This document shows positions 25,446-33,671 of a stretch of DNA of 33,671 bases, piece after piece. Numbering within the stretch: the first letter of the stretch is position 1; every line of letters begins with the position of its first letter. Made by a program: the position numbers and the translations under genes. This stretch comes from Mesoaciditoga sp. (lineage in GTDB: Bacteria > Thermotogota > Thermotogae > Mesoaciditogales > Mesoaciditogaceae): positions 1 to 33,671 of the forward strand of contig WFYR01000078.1 in NCBI GenBank assembly GCA_015489955.1. The letters are read 5' to 3'. The notes below the pieces were generated by a model. That model saw nothing but the letters and a program-made list of their open reading frames with translations, did not search any database and was not told the origin of the DNA.

Positions 25446-25689
25446 ATCGATCCCTCCTTCTGGATTTTCTTTTTTTCTTTGTCTTTCAAATGCTATTTTA
25501 CGCTTCTTATCTTTACGCAAAGTAATGAGTAAGATCAGAATGCGTTTGGAATGTTAACGATTTTAATTAAATTTTTATTACGAGGTCTTCATTGCTTAAC
25601 AGCTTGAAGAAAATTTTCAGCTCGTAATGCGATACACAAAATGTAATGAAATCGAAAATAATCTTTCTTTTTATCATGAAGCTCTTTCG

Positions 25690-25698
25690 TGGTAAAAT
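25690..25698 (+). promoter_or_regulatory. extended -10 promoter of the rplU-rpoD operon
   Basis: TGGTAAAAT (TGn plus TAAAAT) lies 86 bases before the L21 start; TTTATC 17 bases upstream of the TAAAAT is a weak -35. No other promoter is evident before the ribosomal genes. Confidence 0.45.
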
Positions 25699-25704
25699 GT
25701 AATG

Positions 25705-25777
25705 AGCGCGCGATCCGGGTTTTCGAAGATGGTTAAAAACCACACCTTGGATCGGCGGATGTTTTGTGGAAGGAGGT
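25705..25777 (+). promoter_or_regulatory. possible structured leader upstream of rplU
   Basis: CGATCC (25711-25716) pairs perfectly with GGATCG (25749-25754). Inside it TGGTT (25730-25734) pairs with AACCA (25738-25742). The structure lies between the promoter and the AAGGAGG of L21. Autoregulatory leaders exist before L21 in Firmicutes, and this could be a lineage-specific counterpart. No terminator-type T run is seen, so control would be at translation. Confidence 0.4.
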
Positions 25778-25783
25778 ATGATG

Positions 25784-26098
25784 ATGTATGCTATCGTAGA
25801 AGTAGGAGGCAAGCAGTACAGAGTTTCCGAAGGCGATTCTTTCGAAACAGAAAAACTCAAAAACGTAAAAGAAGGGGAAAACGTTACTTTGGAAAAGGTG
25901 CTCGCCGTCAGAAACGAAAAGGACACCAAAATTGGATCGCCATACGTTGAGGGCGCCAAGGTCACTGCTACCCTTGTAAAAAATGGAAGATACAAAAAGG
26001 TTCACACGATCAAATTCAAGGGAAGAAAAGGATACAGGCGTGTGAAAAATCACAGGCAATGGTATTCATTGCTTAAAGTTGAAAAAATTGAGGCGTGA
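25784..26098 (+). CDS. rplU: 50S ribosomal protein L21
   Basis: Three ATG codons in a row follow AAGGAGG; the third (25784) gives the standard 104-residue length and the family opening MYAIVEVGGKQYRV at the best spacing (7 bases). The body contains VTATLVKNGRYKKVHTIKFK and the ending GYRRVKNHRQWYSLLKVEKI typical of L21. It is the first gene of the operon and overlaps prp by 4 bases (GTGA). Confidence 0.97.
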   Translation: MYAIVEVGGKQYRVSEGDSFETEKLKNVKEGENVTLEKVLAVRNEKDTKIGSPYVEGAKVTATLVKNGRYKKVHTIKFKGRKGYRRVKNHRQWYSLLKVEKIEA

Positions 26099-26409
26099 CG
26101 AAGTGTGAATTCCTTTTCCACAACGATCGTTATGTAGGGTTTCGCTTTTACGGTCATGTGGGAATAGACAAGAAGGGAAAAGACATCGTGTGCGCTGCGG
26201 TAAGTGCCGTAACACAAGCAACGATTATAGGATTGAAGGAAGTTTTGGGTGAAACCGTAGAATACGAGATAGAAGAAGCAAGCATAAAATGCAGTTTTGA
26301 TGGAAAAAGTGAGTGTGCCCAGAAGATGGTCGAAACTCTTCACAAAACGACAAAACAACTATCCTATCAGTACCCAAAAAACTTAAGGGTCGTTGAATTG
26401 GAGGTGTAA
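26095..26409 (+). CDS. prp: ribosomal-processing cysteine protease Prp
   Basis: The 104-residue protein has the Prp catalytic pair: His21 in [10 protein letters not shown] and Cys33 in [12 protein letters not shown], at the positions of the Staphylococcus aureus enzyme (His22/Cys34). Prp removes the N-terminal extension of the L27 precursor before ribosome assembly. It sits, as usual, between rplU and rpmA. It starts with GTG overlapping the L21 stop. Confidence 0.93.
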   Translation: MTKCEFLFHNDRYVGFRFYGHVGIDKKGKDIVCAAVSAVTQATIIGLKEVLGETVEYEIEEASIKCSFDGKSECAQKMVETLHKTTKQLSYQYPKNLRVVELEV

Positions 26410-26411
26410 TT

Positions 26412-26690
26412 ATGAAACTTGACATACAGATCTTTGCCTCAAAGAGTTCCGTAGGAAAAAATAGCAAAGACAGCAACCCAAAATATTTGGGAACTAAAGT
26501 CGGCGATGGTCAAAGGGTAAAGGCTGGAAGCATTTTGGTAAGACAAAGGGGAACGAAAATATGGCCCGGTAAAAACGTGGGGTTAGGCAAAGATTTCACG
26601 CTTTTCGCTTTGGTAGAAGGTACTGTGAAGTTTGAAAAGCGTAGAAACAGAAAGTACGCAAGTGTTTATCAAAGCGTGGAGGAAAAATAA
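26412..26690 (+). CDS. rpmA: 50S ribosomal protein L27 (precursor)
   Basis: The 92-residue protein has the N-terminal extension MKLDIQIFA followed by SKSSVGK. This fits the Prp recognition pattern L-x-L-Q-x-F-A, with cleavage after FA exposing the conserved end that reaches the peptidyl-transferase centre. The core [20 protein letters not shown] and [20 protein letters not shown] is diagnostic for L27. GGAGG lies eight bases upstream. Its stop overlaps the start of the next gene by one base (TAATG). Confidence 0.97.
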   Translation: MKLDIQIFASKSSVGKNSKDSNPKYLGTKVGDGQRVKAGSILVRQRGTKIWPGKNVGLGKDFTLFALVEGTVKFEKRRNRKYASVYQSVEEK

Positions 26691-27253
26691 TGAACAAAAC
26701 CAAGAATCTGACCATAATAGGTGTATTCGCTGCTTTGGCGACCGTACTCATGCTTATAGAAATTCCAATTCCTCAATTGGCAGGCTTTAAGTACGATCCA
26801 AGCGATATAGCCGCGTTGTTGGTCGGATTCATGCTAGGACCCATTCCTGGCATTTTAACGGTTTTAATAAAAGATTTGCTTTATTTTGCCATAAGGGGAA
26901 CGGATATCGTTGGAATTTTCATGAACGCAGCTGCCGGAACAATGCTTATAGGTTTTTCGGCGTGGTTTTACTCTAAAAACAAAACAAAGACGAGAGCCGT
27001 TTTTTCCTTGATATGGGCAACTTTACTGATGACAGCGGGTATGGACGCTTTGAACATGGCGGTATATCCACCTTACTTGAAAGTTTCGTACATGTTTATA
27101 TTCAAGAATTACCTGTGGATAATAACACTTTTCAACCTTGCAAAAGCAAGCGTTGATGGATTCGTGACATTCTTGATTTATAAGAAAACGTCAAATGCCT
27201 TCAAATTGGAGGCATGGAAAACGAATCGTAAATGGAGGAGTAGCGAAAAATGA
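26690..27253 (+). CDS. ribU: ECF transporter S component, riboflavin type (RibU)
   Basis: The 187-residue membrane protein has about six helices and the RibU-like stretch [19 protein letters not shown] and [16 protein letters not shown], ligand-site regions of riboflavin-binding S components. It would join an ECF energy-coupling module (EcfA, EcfA', EcfT), encoded elsewhere, to import riboflavin. Position between rpmA and rplM matches Thermotoga maritima as I recall, where RibU was studied. It overlaps rpmA by one base and rplM by four. No FMN riboswitch is visible, so expression follows the ribosomal genes. Confidence 0.85.
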   Translation: MNKTKNLTIIGVFAALATVLMLIEIPIPQLAGFKYDPSDIAALLVGFMLGPIPGILTVLIKDLLYFAIRGTDIVGIFMNAAAGTMLIGFSAWFYSKNKTKTRAVFSLIWATLLMTAGMDALNMAVYPPYLKVSYMFIFKNYLWIITLFNLAKASVDGFVTFLIYKKTSNAFKLEAWKTNRKWRSSEK

Positions 27254-27684
27254 CTCAAAAAACTTATTTAGCGAAGAAAGAAGAAATTCAAAGGAAATGG
27301 TACGTTGTTGACGCAACGGGAAAACCTCTTGGAAGATTGGCAAGAGAAATTGCCGTAATACTCAGGGGAAAGAACAAACCGACTTACACACCTCATGTAG
27401 ACACGGGTGATTTTGTCGTGGTTGTAAACGCGGAAAAAATCACTTTAACTGGAAACAAGTTGAACGATAAGTTCTACTACCATCACACCGGATACATGGG
27501 AAATTTGAAGTCTATGAGTGCCAAAGACATGCTAAAAAAGCATCCTGAAGATGTTGTGAGGCTTGCCGTGCGCGGTATGATGCCAAAAGGCGTTTTAGGA
27601 AGGCATATGTTGAAGAAGCTGAAGATTTACCGTGGTCCGGAGCATCCTCACGCCGCTCAAAAACCAGAAACGTTGGATATTTAA
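27250..27684 (+). CDS. rplM: 50S ribosomal protein L13
   Basis: The 144-residue protein contains the L13 hallmarks [46 protein letters not shown] and [19 protein letters not shown]. Length is standard. GGAGGAG precedes the ATG, which overlaps the ribU stop (ATGA). It is followed 12 bases later by rpsI, its constant partner in bacteria. Confidence 0.98.
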   Translation: MTQKTYLAKKEEIQRKWYVVDATGKPLGRLAREIAVILRGKNKPTYTPHVDTGDFVVVVNAEKITLTGNKLNDKFYYHHTGYMGNLKSMSAKDMLKKHPEDVVRLAVRGMMPKGVLGRHMLKKLKIYRGPEHPHAAQKPETLDI

Positions 27685-27696
27685 GGAGGGAAATGA

Positions 27697-28101
27697 ATGA
27701 ACGAAAAAGTGGATTACTACGGAACAGGAAGAAGAAAAACCTCCGTCGCCCGCGTACATTTAAGACCTGGAAGCGGTAAGATCGTCATAAATGACAAATC
27801 TTACACCTCATTCAAAGAGTATTTTCAAAGAGATACGCTAGTCATGGAAGCAAATAAACCTTTTGTAGTTACGAACACGATTGGCCAGTTTGACGTTATT
27901 TGCAGGTTAAACGGTGGCGGCCTCTCCGGGCAAGTTGGCGCTTTGAAACTCGGAATAGCGAGAGCCCTACTTGATTTTAACGATAGTTTGAGAAAAGTTT
28001 TACGTGAAAATGGGCTTTTGACAAGAGATCCAAGAATGGTCGAAAGGAAGAAATACGGCAAAAAGAAAGCAAGAAGAAGTCCACAATTCTCCAAGCGTTG
28101 A
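27697..28101 (+). CDS. rpsI: 30S ribosomal protein S9
   Basis: The 134-residue protein opens [20 protein letters not shown] and ends in the strictly conserved QFSKR tail that contacts P-site tRNA. GGAGGG lies 7-8 bases before the ATG. Confidence 0.98.
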   Translation: MNEKVDYYGTGRRKTSVARVHLRPGSGKIVINDKSYTSFKEYFQRDTLVMEANKPFVVTNTIGQFDVICRLNGGGLSGQVGALKLGIARALLDFNDSLRKVLRENGLLTRDPRMVERKKYGKKKARRSPQFSKR

Positions 28102-28113
28102 TCTTGCTTACCT

Positions 28114-29814
28114 GTGAGCAAAGAATTAGAAGATTTTAAATCAAAGTGCGACATAGCCAAGGTTGTGTCGCACTATGTTTCACTTGAAAAAGTTGGATCG
28201 AATTACAGAGGTCTGTGCCCTTTTCATGAGGAAAAGACGCCTTCTTTTTATGTTAACGTGGACAAAGGTTTTTTTCATTGCTTTGGTTGCGGTGCCAGCG
28301 GAGATGTAATAGAATTTGTAAAACGCATTGAGAACATTTCCTTTGTTGAGGCAGTCCAAAAGGTGGCGGAGCTATGTGGCGTGGAACCACCTTTGATGTC
28401 AAAAGACACTTTTTATCTCAAATACGTTTCACTTATGGAATTAATAGCTTCAAATTACGCAAAGGTTCTTTTCAGCGTGCGTGGTGATGAAGCGTTAAAA
28501 TATCTCATCAAAGTGCGCGGTCTTTCTAAAGATGAAATAAAAAAATTTTCACTTGGTTACGCTCCCATAAATTCTGACGTTGTAAGAAAAAGTGCAAAAG
28601 AGTTGAAAATAGATGAAAATACTCTTATAAAGAACGGACTTCTTATTAGGACAAAGAGTGGCAGGTTGATAGAATTCTTCAGAAACAGAGTGATCTTTCC
28701 GGTAAAAAACTCTAGCGGAAGGATAATAGCCTTTGGTGGAAGAAGTATGGGAGATGATGAACCAAAATATTTAAACTCATCTGAGAATAAGTATTTTTCA
28801 AAATCAAAAGTGCTATACCTTTTCAACAAAAAAAAGGTGAGGGATGCAGGTTTTGCAATAATATGTGAAGGTTACATGGACGCTATAGCTTTTCACAAAA
28901 ACGGTTTTGAAAATGCTTGTGCTTTATTGGGAACGGGATTAACCAAGAACCATGTGGACATGCTTAAAAGCGTTACAAACAACTTTCTCTTTGTCCTGGA
29001 CAGTGACAAAGCGGGTGTGAATGCCATGAAAAGGGCAAGCAAGATATTGGCAACGGAAGAAATCAACGTGAAAGTCCTTCTCTTCGATGATGCCAAAGAT
29101 CCAGACGAGTTTTTTTCAAAACATTCAAAGGATGACTTTATAAGGGTGTTAAAAAATGCCACGGATTATTGGGAATTTTACGTTCAGAGATCATTGGGAG
29201 AGATTGGAGATCCGGTTAAAGCGATATTGAGATTAAAGAGCTCCATTTCCTGGGTTACATCCACGGTTTTAAGGCGTCAACTTATCTCAAAGGCTGCACG
29301 AATACTGATGATAGATGAAAAAGACGTCATGTACGAATTGCAGAACTCGGTGAAGGAATCAAAAAAGAAAAAAAAGACGCTCAACAGAGTTGAGGATATA
29401 AAGATGAATCTGGACGATTATATCGTCTATTTACTTTTTTACAGTGAAGATATGAGAGAACGGATCAAAAAGCACTTAGATGATGTATCTGTAATCTCTC
29501 CTTTTGCAAAAAAGGCTATGGATATCGTTAATTCTGGTGTAACTCAAGCGCAAGAAGCCCTGAAAATGATGAGCAGAGAAGATGGAGAAAGATTTTTTCA
29601 AATCTTCACCAAAGGTATACCAGATTCTAATATCGAAAGAGTGTACAAACTCTGCATTTCGAAATTGGAAGAGCGCAAGTTGAAGCACCGTATTGAAAAA
29701 GTGGAAAGGGAGATGGTTTCTACGTCAGATCATGAATTAAAGGCAAAGTTGATTAAAGAAGCTATGGAACTTCGGTCCCTATTGAAGAAAAAGGGAGGTG
29801 CTTCCCGTGGCTGA
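28114..29814 (+). CDS. dnaG: DNA primase
   Basis: The 566-residue protein has an N-terminal CHCC zinc ribbon (Cys35, His38, Cys56, Cys59), a catalytic TOPRIM core with Glu252 in CEGYMDAIA and Asp296/Asp298 in LDSDKAG, and a C-terminal helical domain expected to bind the replicative helicase. It makes RNA primers for lagging-strand synthesis. It starts with GTG and has no recognisable ribosome-binding site, only 12 bases after rpsI; low translation relative to ribosomal proteins is likely. Its stop overlaps the rpoD start by eight bases, keeping the classic dnaG-rpoD order. Confidence 0.97.
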   Translation: MSKELEDFKSKCDIAKVVSHYVSLEKVGSNYRGLCPFHEEKTPSFYVNVDKGFFHCFGCGASGDVIEFVKRIENISFVEAVQKVAELCGVEPPLMSKDTFYLKYVSLMELIASNYAKVLFSVRGDEALKYLIKVRGLSKDEIKKFSLGYAPINSDVVRKSAKELKIDENTLIKNGLLIRTKSGRLIEFFRNRVIFPVKNSSGRIIAFGGRSMGDDEPKYLNSSENKYFSKSKVLYLFNKKKVRDAGFAIICEGYMDAIAFHKNGFENACALLGTGLTKNHVDMLKSVTNNFLFVLDSDKAGVNAMKRASKILATEEINVKVLLFDDAKDPDEFFSKHSKDDFIRVLKNATDYWEFYVQRSLGEIGDPVKAILRLKSSISWVTSTVLRRQLISKAARILMIDEKDVMYELQNSVKESKKKKKTLNRVEDIKMNLDDYIVYLLFYSEDMRERIKKHLDDVSVISPFAKKAMDIVNSGVTQAQEALKMMSREDGERFFQIFTKGIPDSNIERVYKLCISKLEERKLKHRIEKVEREMVSTSDHELKAKLIKEAMELRSLLKKKGGASRG

Positions 29815-30985
29815 AAGCAAAACGGCTCTTCTTGAAAAAAAGATCAAGTCTCTTGTTAGAAAAGGAAAAAAGCAAGGATACGTTACGTACTCTGACATAG
29901 ACAATGCCATTCCACTCAATTATGAGGAATTCGATTCTAATTTGTTGGAAAACATATACGATATTTTGGAAAAAGAAAATATAAAGATAAAAGACGACAC
30001 TTCAGACATAGTGGATGATATTGAAGAATATGACGACGCAGAAGCTTCAGAAGTAAAAAAATATCTTTCATATTTAGATGAACAAAAGCCGGAAATATAC
30101 GATAACGCTAATTTGAAAGATCCTGTCAAGCTTTACTTAAAAGAGATAGGGAGAATTCCGCTTCTTTCCCCAAGCGAAGAAAGAAGGCTCGCCAGAAAGG
30201 CCGCAAATGGTGACGAAAAAGCAAAACAAAAATTGTGCACATCCAACTTAAGGTTGGTCGTTAGCATAGCAAAAAAATACATGGGAAGGGGACTTTCGTT
30301 TCTTGATCTGATCCAGGAAGGAAACATAGGGTTGTTAAAGGCAGTTGAAAAATTTGATTGGAAAAAAGGGTATAAGTTTTCAACTTACGCTACGTGGTGG
30401 ATACGTCAAGCAATTACGAGGGCAATAGCCGATCAGGCAAGGACGATAAGGGTTCCAGTTCATATGGTGGAAACTATAAATAAACTAAACAAAGTAATAA
30501 GAGATTACATGCAAAAAAACGGTTCTTACCCTACCATTGATGATCTTGCAAAGTTAATGGGAAAGCCAAGAGAAAAGATAACTGAAATATTGAAAGCGGC
30601 GCGAGAAACGATTTCTTTAGAATCGACTGTGGGAAATGATGACGAATCTACCATAGGCGATTTTGTTGAAGACGTGAACGTCACTTCACCAGAAGATGCA
30701 GCTTCCCAGATGATGCTTCACGAACAAATAGAAAAAGTCTTAAACACGTTAAGTCCGCGTGAGGCCATGGTTTTGAAAATGAGGTATGGATTGATAGATG
30801 GGAAGGCCAAAACGCTTGAAGAAGTTGGGCAATACTTCAACGTTACCCGAGAAAGAATCAGGCAAATAGAAGTGAAAGCTTTGAGAAAGCTTAGGCATCC
30901 CAGTAGAAGCAAGCACTTAAAAGTTTTTATGGGATTAGCGGAAGAAGACGAGGAAGAAAACAAAGAAGAAAGCGACAACAATTAA
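29807..30985 (+). CDS. rpoD: primary sigma factor (sigma-A/RpoD)
   Basis: Start set at GTG 29807, eight bases after GGGAGG; the frame opens at a GTG (29798) that lies in the ribosome-binding site. The 392-residue factor has a lysine-rich, acidic region 1.1, region 1.2 ([20 protein letters not shown]), region 2 with the -10 reading helix ([20 protein letters not shown]), region 3 and region 4.2 ([20 protein letters not shown]) for the -35 box, and an acidic tail. The TATAAT/TAAAAT and TTGnnn boxes found in this window are its expected targets. It closes the macro-operon and is followed by a terminator. Confidence 0.98.
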   Translation: MAESKTALLEKKIKSLVRKGKKQGYVTYSDIDNAIPLNYEEFDSNLLENIYDILEKENIKIKDDTSDIVDDIEEYDDAEASEVKKYLSYLDEQKPEIYDNANLKDPVKLYLKEIGRIPLLSPSEERRLARKAANGDEKAKQKLCTSNLRLVVSIAKKYMGRGLSFLDLIQEGNIGLLKAVEKFDWKKGYKFSTYATWWIRQAITRAIADQARTIRVPVHMVETINKLNKVIRDYMQKNGSYPTIDDLAKLMGKPREKITEILKAARETISLESTVGNDDESTIGDFVEDVNVTSPEDAASQMMLHEQIEKVLNTLSPREAMVLKMRYGLIDGKAKTLEEVGQYFNVTRERIRQIEVKALRKLRHPSRSKHLKVFMGLAEEDEEENKEESDNN

Positions 30986-31013
30986 AAAAACAGGGCATTT
31001 GCCCTGTTTTTTT
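30985..31013 (+). terminator. rho-independent terminator after rpoD
   Basis: AAAAAACAGGGC and GCCCTGTTTTTT form a 12-bp stem with loop ATTT, starting at the last base of the rpoD stop codon. It may also serve the convergent nucleotidyltransferase gene ending at 31032. Confidence 0.92.
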
Positions 31014-31031
31014 AATTGCCATTGATGATCG

Positions 31032-32105
31032 TCAACTTAGCCTTATACTGCTGTAATCACCTACAACAAGATTATGAACCTTTGGCTTGATTTTAATGCT
31101 CGATATAATGGCATTTTTTCCAACTATGCTTGCATCTATACGCACATCCACATCTCTTATTATTGAGTTCTCCATAAAAATGGAATTTTCTACTTCTGAA
31201 TTTTCTATGGTAACGTTTGGACCTATGGACGTGTAAGGACCAATATACGAGTTTACTATTGAAGATCCTTTCGCAATTATCACAGGTCCCCTTACGAGCG
31301 TGTTGGATAGCGTGACTCCCTTCTCTATGATAACAGGTCCCTCTATTTTGTAATTTCCATCGTTTAACGATGTGAGTATTTGAGAAGTTTTTATCTGTGA
31401 AAGAACTCTGCGATTCGCTTCCAGCAGATCAGCCGGTCTACCGGTGTCTTTCCACCAACCGTAGACAATGTGTCCTTGAACCTTACCGCCATTATCTATG
31501 AGATACTGAATCGCATCAGTTATTTCCAATTCTCCCCTCCAGGAAGGTTTTATGTTCTTTACCCCTTCGAATATCTTGGAGCTGAAAATGTAAACGCCTA
31601 TTATCGCCAAATTCGAAGGCGGATCTTTTGGTTTCTCAACCACCTTTTTTACATTTTCACCTTCCATCATGGCTATTCCAAAGCGTGTTGGATCCTGGAC
31701 CGGAGTTAGCAAAATTGAGGCGTCTGACTTTGATTTTTGAAAGCTTTCAACGAACTTGGAAAGATCTTCCTGAATTAAGTTATCTCCCAAATACATCAAA
31801 AAATCATCGCCGTTTATAAAGCTTTCCGCAAGAGAAACGGCATGTGCCAATCCTTTAGGCTCCTTTTGAATTACGTAAGAAAGGTTTACTCCAAAATTTT
31901 CTCCATTCCCCAAAACATCTTTAAAATCCTTTATGTTGTCTGGATTTACTATCATCGCTATTTCTCTAATGCCGGCCCTGTGAATTTTTTCAATGGAATA
32001 CAGTATCACAGGCTTATTTGCGACAGGTATCAGTTGCTTGGCACTTGTAAAAGTCAAGGGTCTTAATCTCGTTCCTTTTCCAGCACAAAGTATTATCGCT
32101 TTCAT
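31032..32105 (-). CDS. glucose-1-phosphate thymidylyltransferase-like nucleotidyltransferase with left-handed beta-helix
   Basis: Start chosen at ATG 32105 (GAGG seven bases upstream). The 357-residue protein begins MKAIILCAGKGTRLRPLT, the nucleotide-binding loop of sugar-phosphate nucleotidyltransferases, followed by KQLIPVANKPVILYSIE, LMYLGDNLI and VEKPKDPPSNLAIIGVYIF. The C-terminal third (about 240-357) is a hexapeptide-repeat left-handed beta-helix (IIEKGVTLSNTLVRGPVII). This is the long RmlA type, making dTDP- or UDP-sugars for cell-surface glycans. It starts two bases after the flavoprotein gene, and no other sugar-pathway genes are adjacent. Confidence 0.88.
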   Translation of the reverse strand: MKAIILCAGKGTRLRPLTFTSAKQLIPVANKPVILYSIEKIHRAGIREIAMIVNPDNIKDFKDVLGNGENFGVNLSYVIQKEPKGLAHAVSLAESFINGDDFLMYLGDNLIQEDLSKFVESFQKSKSDASILLTPVQDPTRFGIAMMEGENVKKVVEKPKDPPSNLAIIGVYIFSSKIFEGVKNIKPSWRGELEITDAIQYLIDNGGKVQGHIVYGWWKDTGRPADLLEANRRVLSQIKTSQILTSLNDGNYKIEGPVIIEKGVTLSNTLVRGPVIIAKGSSIVNSYIGPYTSIGPNVTIENSEVENSIFMENSIIRDVDVRIDASIVGKNAIISSIKIKPKVHNLVVGDYSSIRLS

Positions 32106-32107
32106 AT

Positions 32108-33463
32108 CTATCCCTCTTGGCAAGCATGCATTTTGGAATAAGCATCCAAAGCCGCAGTAACAATTGGGTAAGCAACCGGTGAAGCTGTTAAAAGCGGTTG
32201 GGTTCCTATTTGAAGAGAAACAAGCTCGGTTACACTCATCCTACTTTGAACCGCCACTCCCAACACGTTAGTCATCTCACCAACTGACTTTCCGCCCATT
32301 ATCTGTCCTCCCAGAAGAACGCCACTTTCTTTTGAAAAAACGAGTTTTACTTTAACCTTACTCGCATCCGGTATAGAAGACGGATGTCTGTCCATTGTTG
32401 AAGCGTTGCCACAAATCACTTCAAAGCCACTTTGTATCGCATCCGTTTCCGTTCCTCCAGCCGCTCCAAGTGTTTTTCCAAAGATTGAGGTTGAAAATAT
32501 TCCTATGTTTCCCTTTATTTCTCTTATCAACCTAACGTTAAAAAGATTTGTTCCAGCTACCCTTGCATCAAAAGCAGCTGTGGAGGCGAGCATAAGTCTA
32601 CTTGGCCTTCTGGAAAAGAACTCTTTGTGTTCGGCACAATCTCCTACCGCGAAAACGTCCTTCGCACTGGTTCTCATGTACTCATCGGTCCAAATTCCAC
32701 CTGTCATTCCTATAAACAAACCTGCGTTCTTTGCCAATGCGCTGTTTGGACGGTATCCTATTCCCAGTATAACTCCGTCTACATCTATATGCTCACCAGA
32801 TTCAAATGTGATTCCATCAACGTGTCCGGAACCCGTAATTTCTTTTACTCTTGTCGAAGTAAGGACTCTTATGTGATTCTCTTGCAAAAGCTTTCCAACT
32901 TCCAACGAAAATTCAGGATCAAACGCTATAGGTAAAACTCTTTCTCTCGCTTCTATGACCGTTACTTGTTTTCCCATTTTATGAATTTCATCGCACATTT
33001 CCATACCAATGAAGCCGGCTCCCACAATCGCTATTTTGTTCATTTTCTTTATTGCATCTTTCATCCTGGATATTTGCTGAATGTCTTTTGGCACGGTAAA
33101 CACTCCATCCAGTTCCACTCCCGGCATTTTTGGAACAATTGGCTTTGAACCAGTGGCAAAGACCAATTTATCGTATTCCACCGTTTTTCCCGATTCCGTG
33201 AAAATTTTCTTTGAATTCACGTCAACATCTTTCACTTCATCGATTAAAACTTCTAAACCTCTTTCTTCCATGGCCTTTGTACCCATAACGTCTTTCTCTA
33301 CAGAATCGAGAGTTGAAAAGGTATAAGGAATGCCGCAAGGAATTAAAGTCTGGCTTTCTTTCTTTATCATGGCGATCTTCTTTTTCGGATACGAAGCCAT
33401 TGCCGTTGCCACCGTTGCCATTCCCGCTGGCCCTCCACCAATCACAACTACATCGAATTTCAA
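32108..33463 (-). CDS. FAD-dependent CoA-disulfide reductase / NADH oxidase-like flavoprotein
   Basis: Start placed at TTG 33463, eight bases after GGAGG. The 451-residue protein has an N-terminal FAD site VVVIGGGPAGMAT, a single redox cysteine at Cys43 in IPCGIPYTF (the position used by CoA-disulfide reductase and Nox-type enzymes), the NAD(P)H site IAIVGAGFIGMEMCDEI, the FAD-closing DVFAVGDCAEH and a dimerisation domain with GGQIMGG. Relatives reduce CoA disulfide, polysulfide or oxygen with NAD(P)H. In an anaerobic thermophile, oxygen defence or sulfur reduction is plausible. Confidence 0.9.
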   Translation of the reverse strand: MKFDVVVIGGGPAGMATVATAMASYPKKKIAMIKKESQTLIPCGIPYTFSTLDSVEKDVMGTKAMEERGLEVLIDEVKDVDVNSKKIFTESGKTVEYDKLVFATGSKPIVPKMPGVELDGVFTVPKDIQQISRMKDAIKKMNKIAIVGAGFIGMEMCDEIHKMGKQVTVIEARERVLPIAFDPEFSLEVGKLLQENHIRVLTSTRVKEITGSGHVDGITFESGEHIDVDGVILGIGYRPNSALAKNAGLFIGMTGGIWTDEYMRTSAKDVFAVGDCAEHKEFFSRRPSRLMLASTAAFDARVAGTNLFNVRLIREIKGNIGIFSTSIFGKTLGAAGGTETDAIQSGFEVICGNASTMDRHPSSIPDASKVKVKLVFSKESGVLLGGQIMGGKSVGEMTNVLGVAVQSRMSVTELVSLQIGTQPLLTASPVAYPIVTAALDAYSKMHACQEG

Positions 33464-33523
33464 AATGTCCACCTCCATTTAATTTTAAAATCATCACTAA
33501 AATTCTCACGTTGTGCGTGGATG

Positions 33524-33671
33524 TTAAGGAATTAACCCCACGTCAACAAATCCAGAAAACAAGCCATAATTCAGCATTAAGTACGCCTCTTTTGATTCTT
33601 TGGTCATTGAAATCATGTACGAAATGGCTAAATGAATCAGTTCCTTCATTCCTTCTTCACTTCTTATTGCC
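33524..33671 (-). CDS. 3' end of an unidentified gene cut by the window edge
   Basis: The minus strand is open from the right edge to a TAA at 33524-33526, giving 48 residues: a helix-rich segment (EEGMKELIHLAISYMISMTK) ending LFSGFVDVGLIP. It is too short to name a family. It lies 60 bases upstream of the flavoprotein start on the same strand and may be co-transcribed with it. Confidence 0.5.
   Translation of the reverse strand, partial: AIRSEEGMKELIHLAISYMISMTKESKEAYLMLNYGLFSGFVDVGLIP

Noticed and set aside
29798-29806. Upstream GTG as the rpoD start
   Set aside because: It lies in the GGGAGG ribosome-binding site; the GTG at 29807 has correct spacing.

Overview
The window is an AT-rich, gene-dense bacterial chromosome segment with short intergenic gaps, many 4-bp ATGA-type overlaps, strong GGAGG ribosome-binding sites and frequent TTG and GTG starts. 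The best lineage guess is the phylum Thermotogota. The pointers are the block rplU-prp-rpmA-ribU-rplM-rpsI-dnaG-rpoD (a RibU-type riboflavin transporter gene embedded among ribosomal protein genes, as I recall from Thermotoga maritima), a short 402-residue S-adenosylhomocysteine hydrolase of the Thermotoga kind, and an L27 precursor with a Prp-cleavable N-terminus. This is inference from gene content; no database search was run.

Layout. 1-4160: a truncated alpha/beta hydrolase (minus), a membrane sensor with an HD-GYP c-di-GMP phosphodiesterase domain (plus), and a nitrilase-family hydrolase (minus). 4274-7366: a small palindrome, a small secreted/outer-envelope beta protein, an MFS permease and an AI-2E family permease. 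7338-9985 (minus): a tight four-gene operon of an exported thioredoxin-like protein, a DUF5685-like cysteine protein, a J-domain protein with a cysteine-rich tail, and a membrane protein. 10140-11350: two tandem deoxynucleoside kinases, then tRNA-Pro(CGG) and a bidirectional terminator shared with a convergent LacI-family regulator. 12597-19585 (minus): family-4 uracil-DNA glycosylase, hisS, kamD, kamE, a membrane-tethered periplasmic-binding-like protein and a membrane GGDEF protein, all abutting or overlapping. 19680-20722: tRNA-Gly(CCC) and a metallo-beta-lactamase-fold hydrolase. 20723-21218: a non-coding stretch holding a cluster of GC-rich hairpin repeats. 21219-23329 (minus): ahcY, two small unknown genes and tRNA-Asn(GTT). 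23387-25269: M55 D-aminopeptidase and threonine aldolase. 25323-25445: a 40-residue small protein (minus). 25690-30985: the ribosomal/replication/sigma macro-operon with a possible structured leader before rplU. 31032-33463 (minus): a CoA-disulfide-reductase/NADH-oxidase-like flavoprotein and a nucleotidyltransferase, then the 3' end of another gene at the right edge.

The most unusual association is kamD-kamE-PBP-GGDEF: a B12/PLP-dependent lysine aminomutase overlapping (4 bp at each junction) a substrate-binding-like protein with no transporter genes and a two-pass membrane GGDEF protein. The GGDEF signature is altered to GEDEF but an RxxD inhibitory-site motif is retained. This would fit a ligand-sensing c-di-GMP receptor or cyclase tied to amino-acid fermentation. 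A second candidate is the thioredoxin/DUF5685/J-domain operon, a set of cysteine-rich proteins of unknown joint function. Two c-di-GMP-related membrane sensors in one 34-kb window indicate that this signalling is active in the organism.
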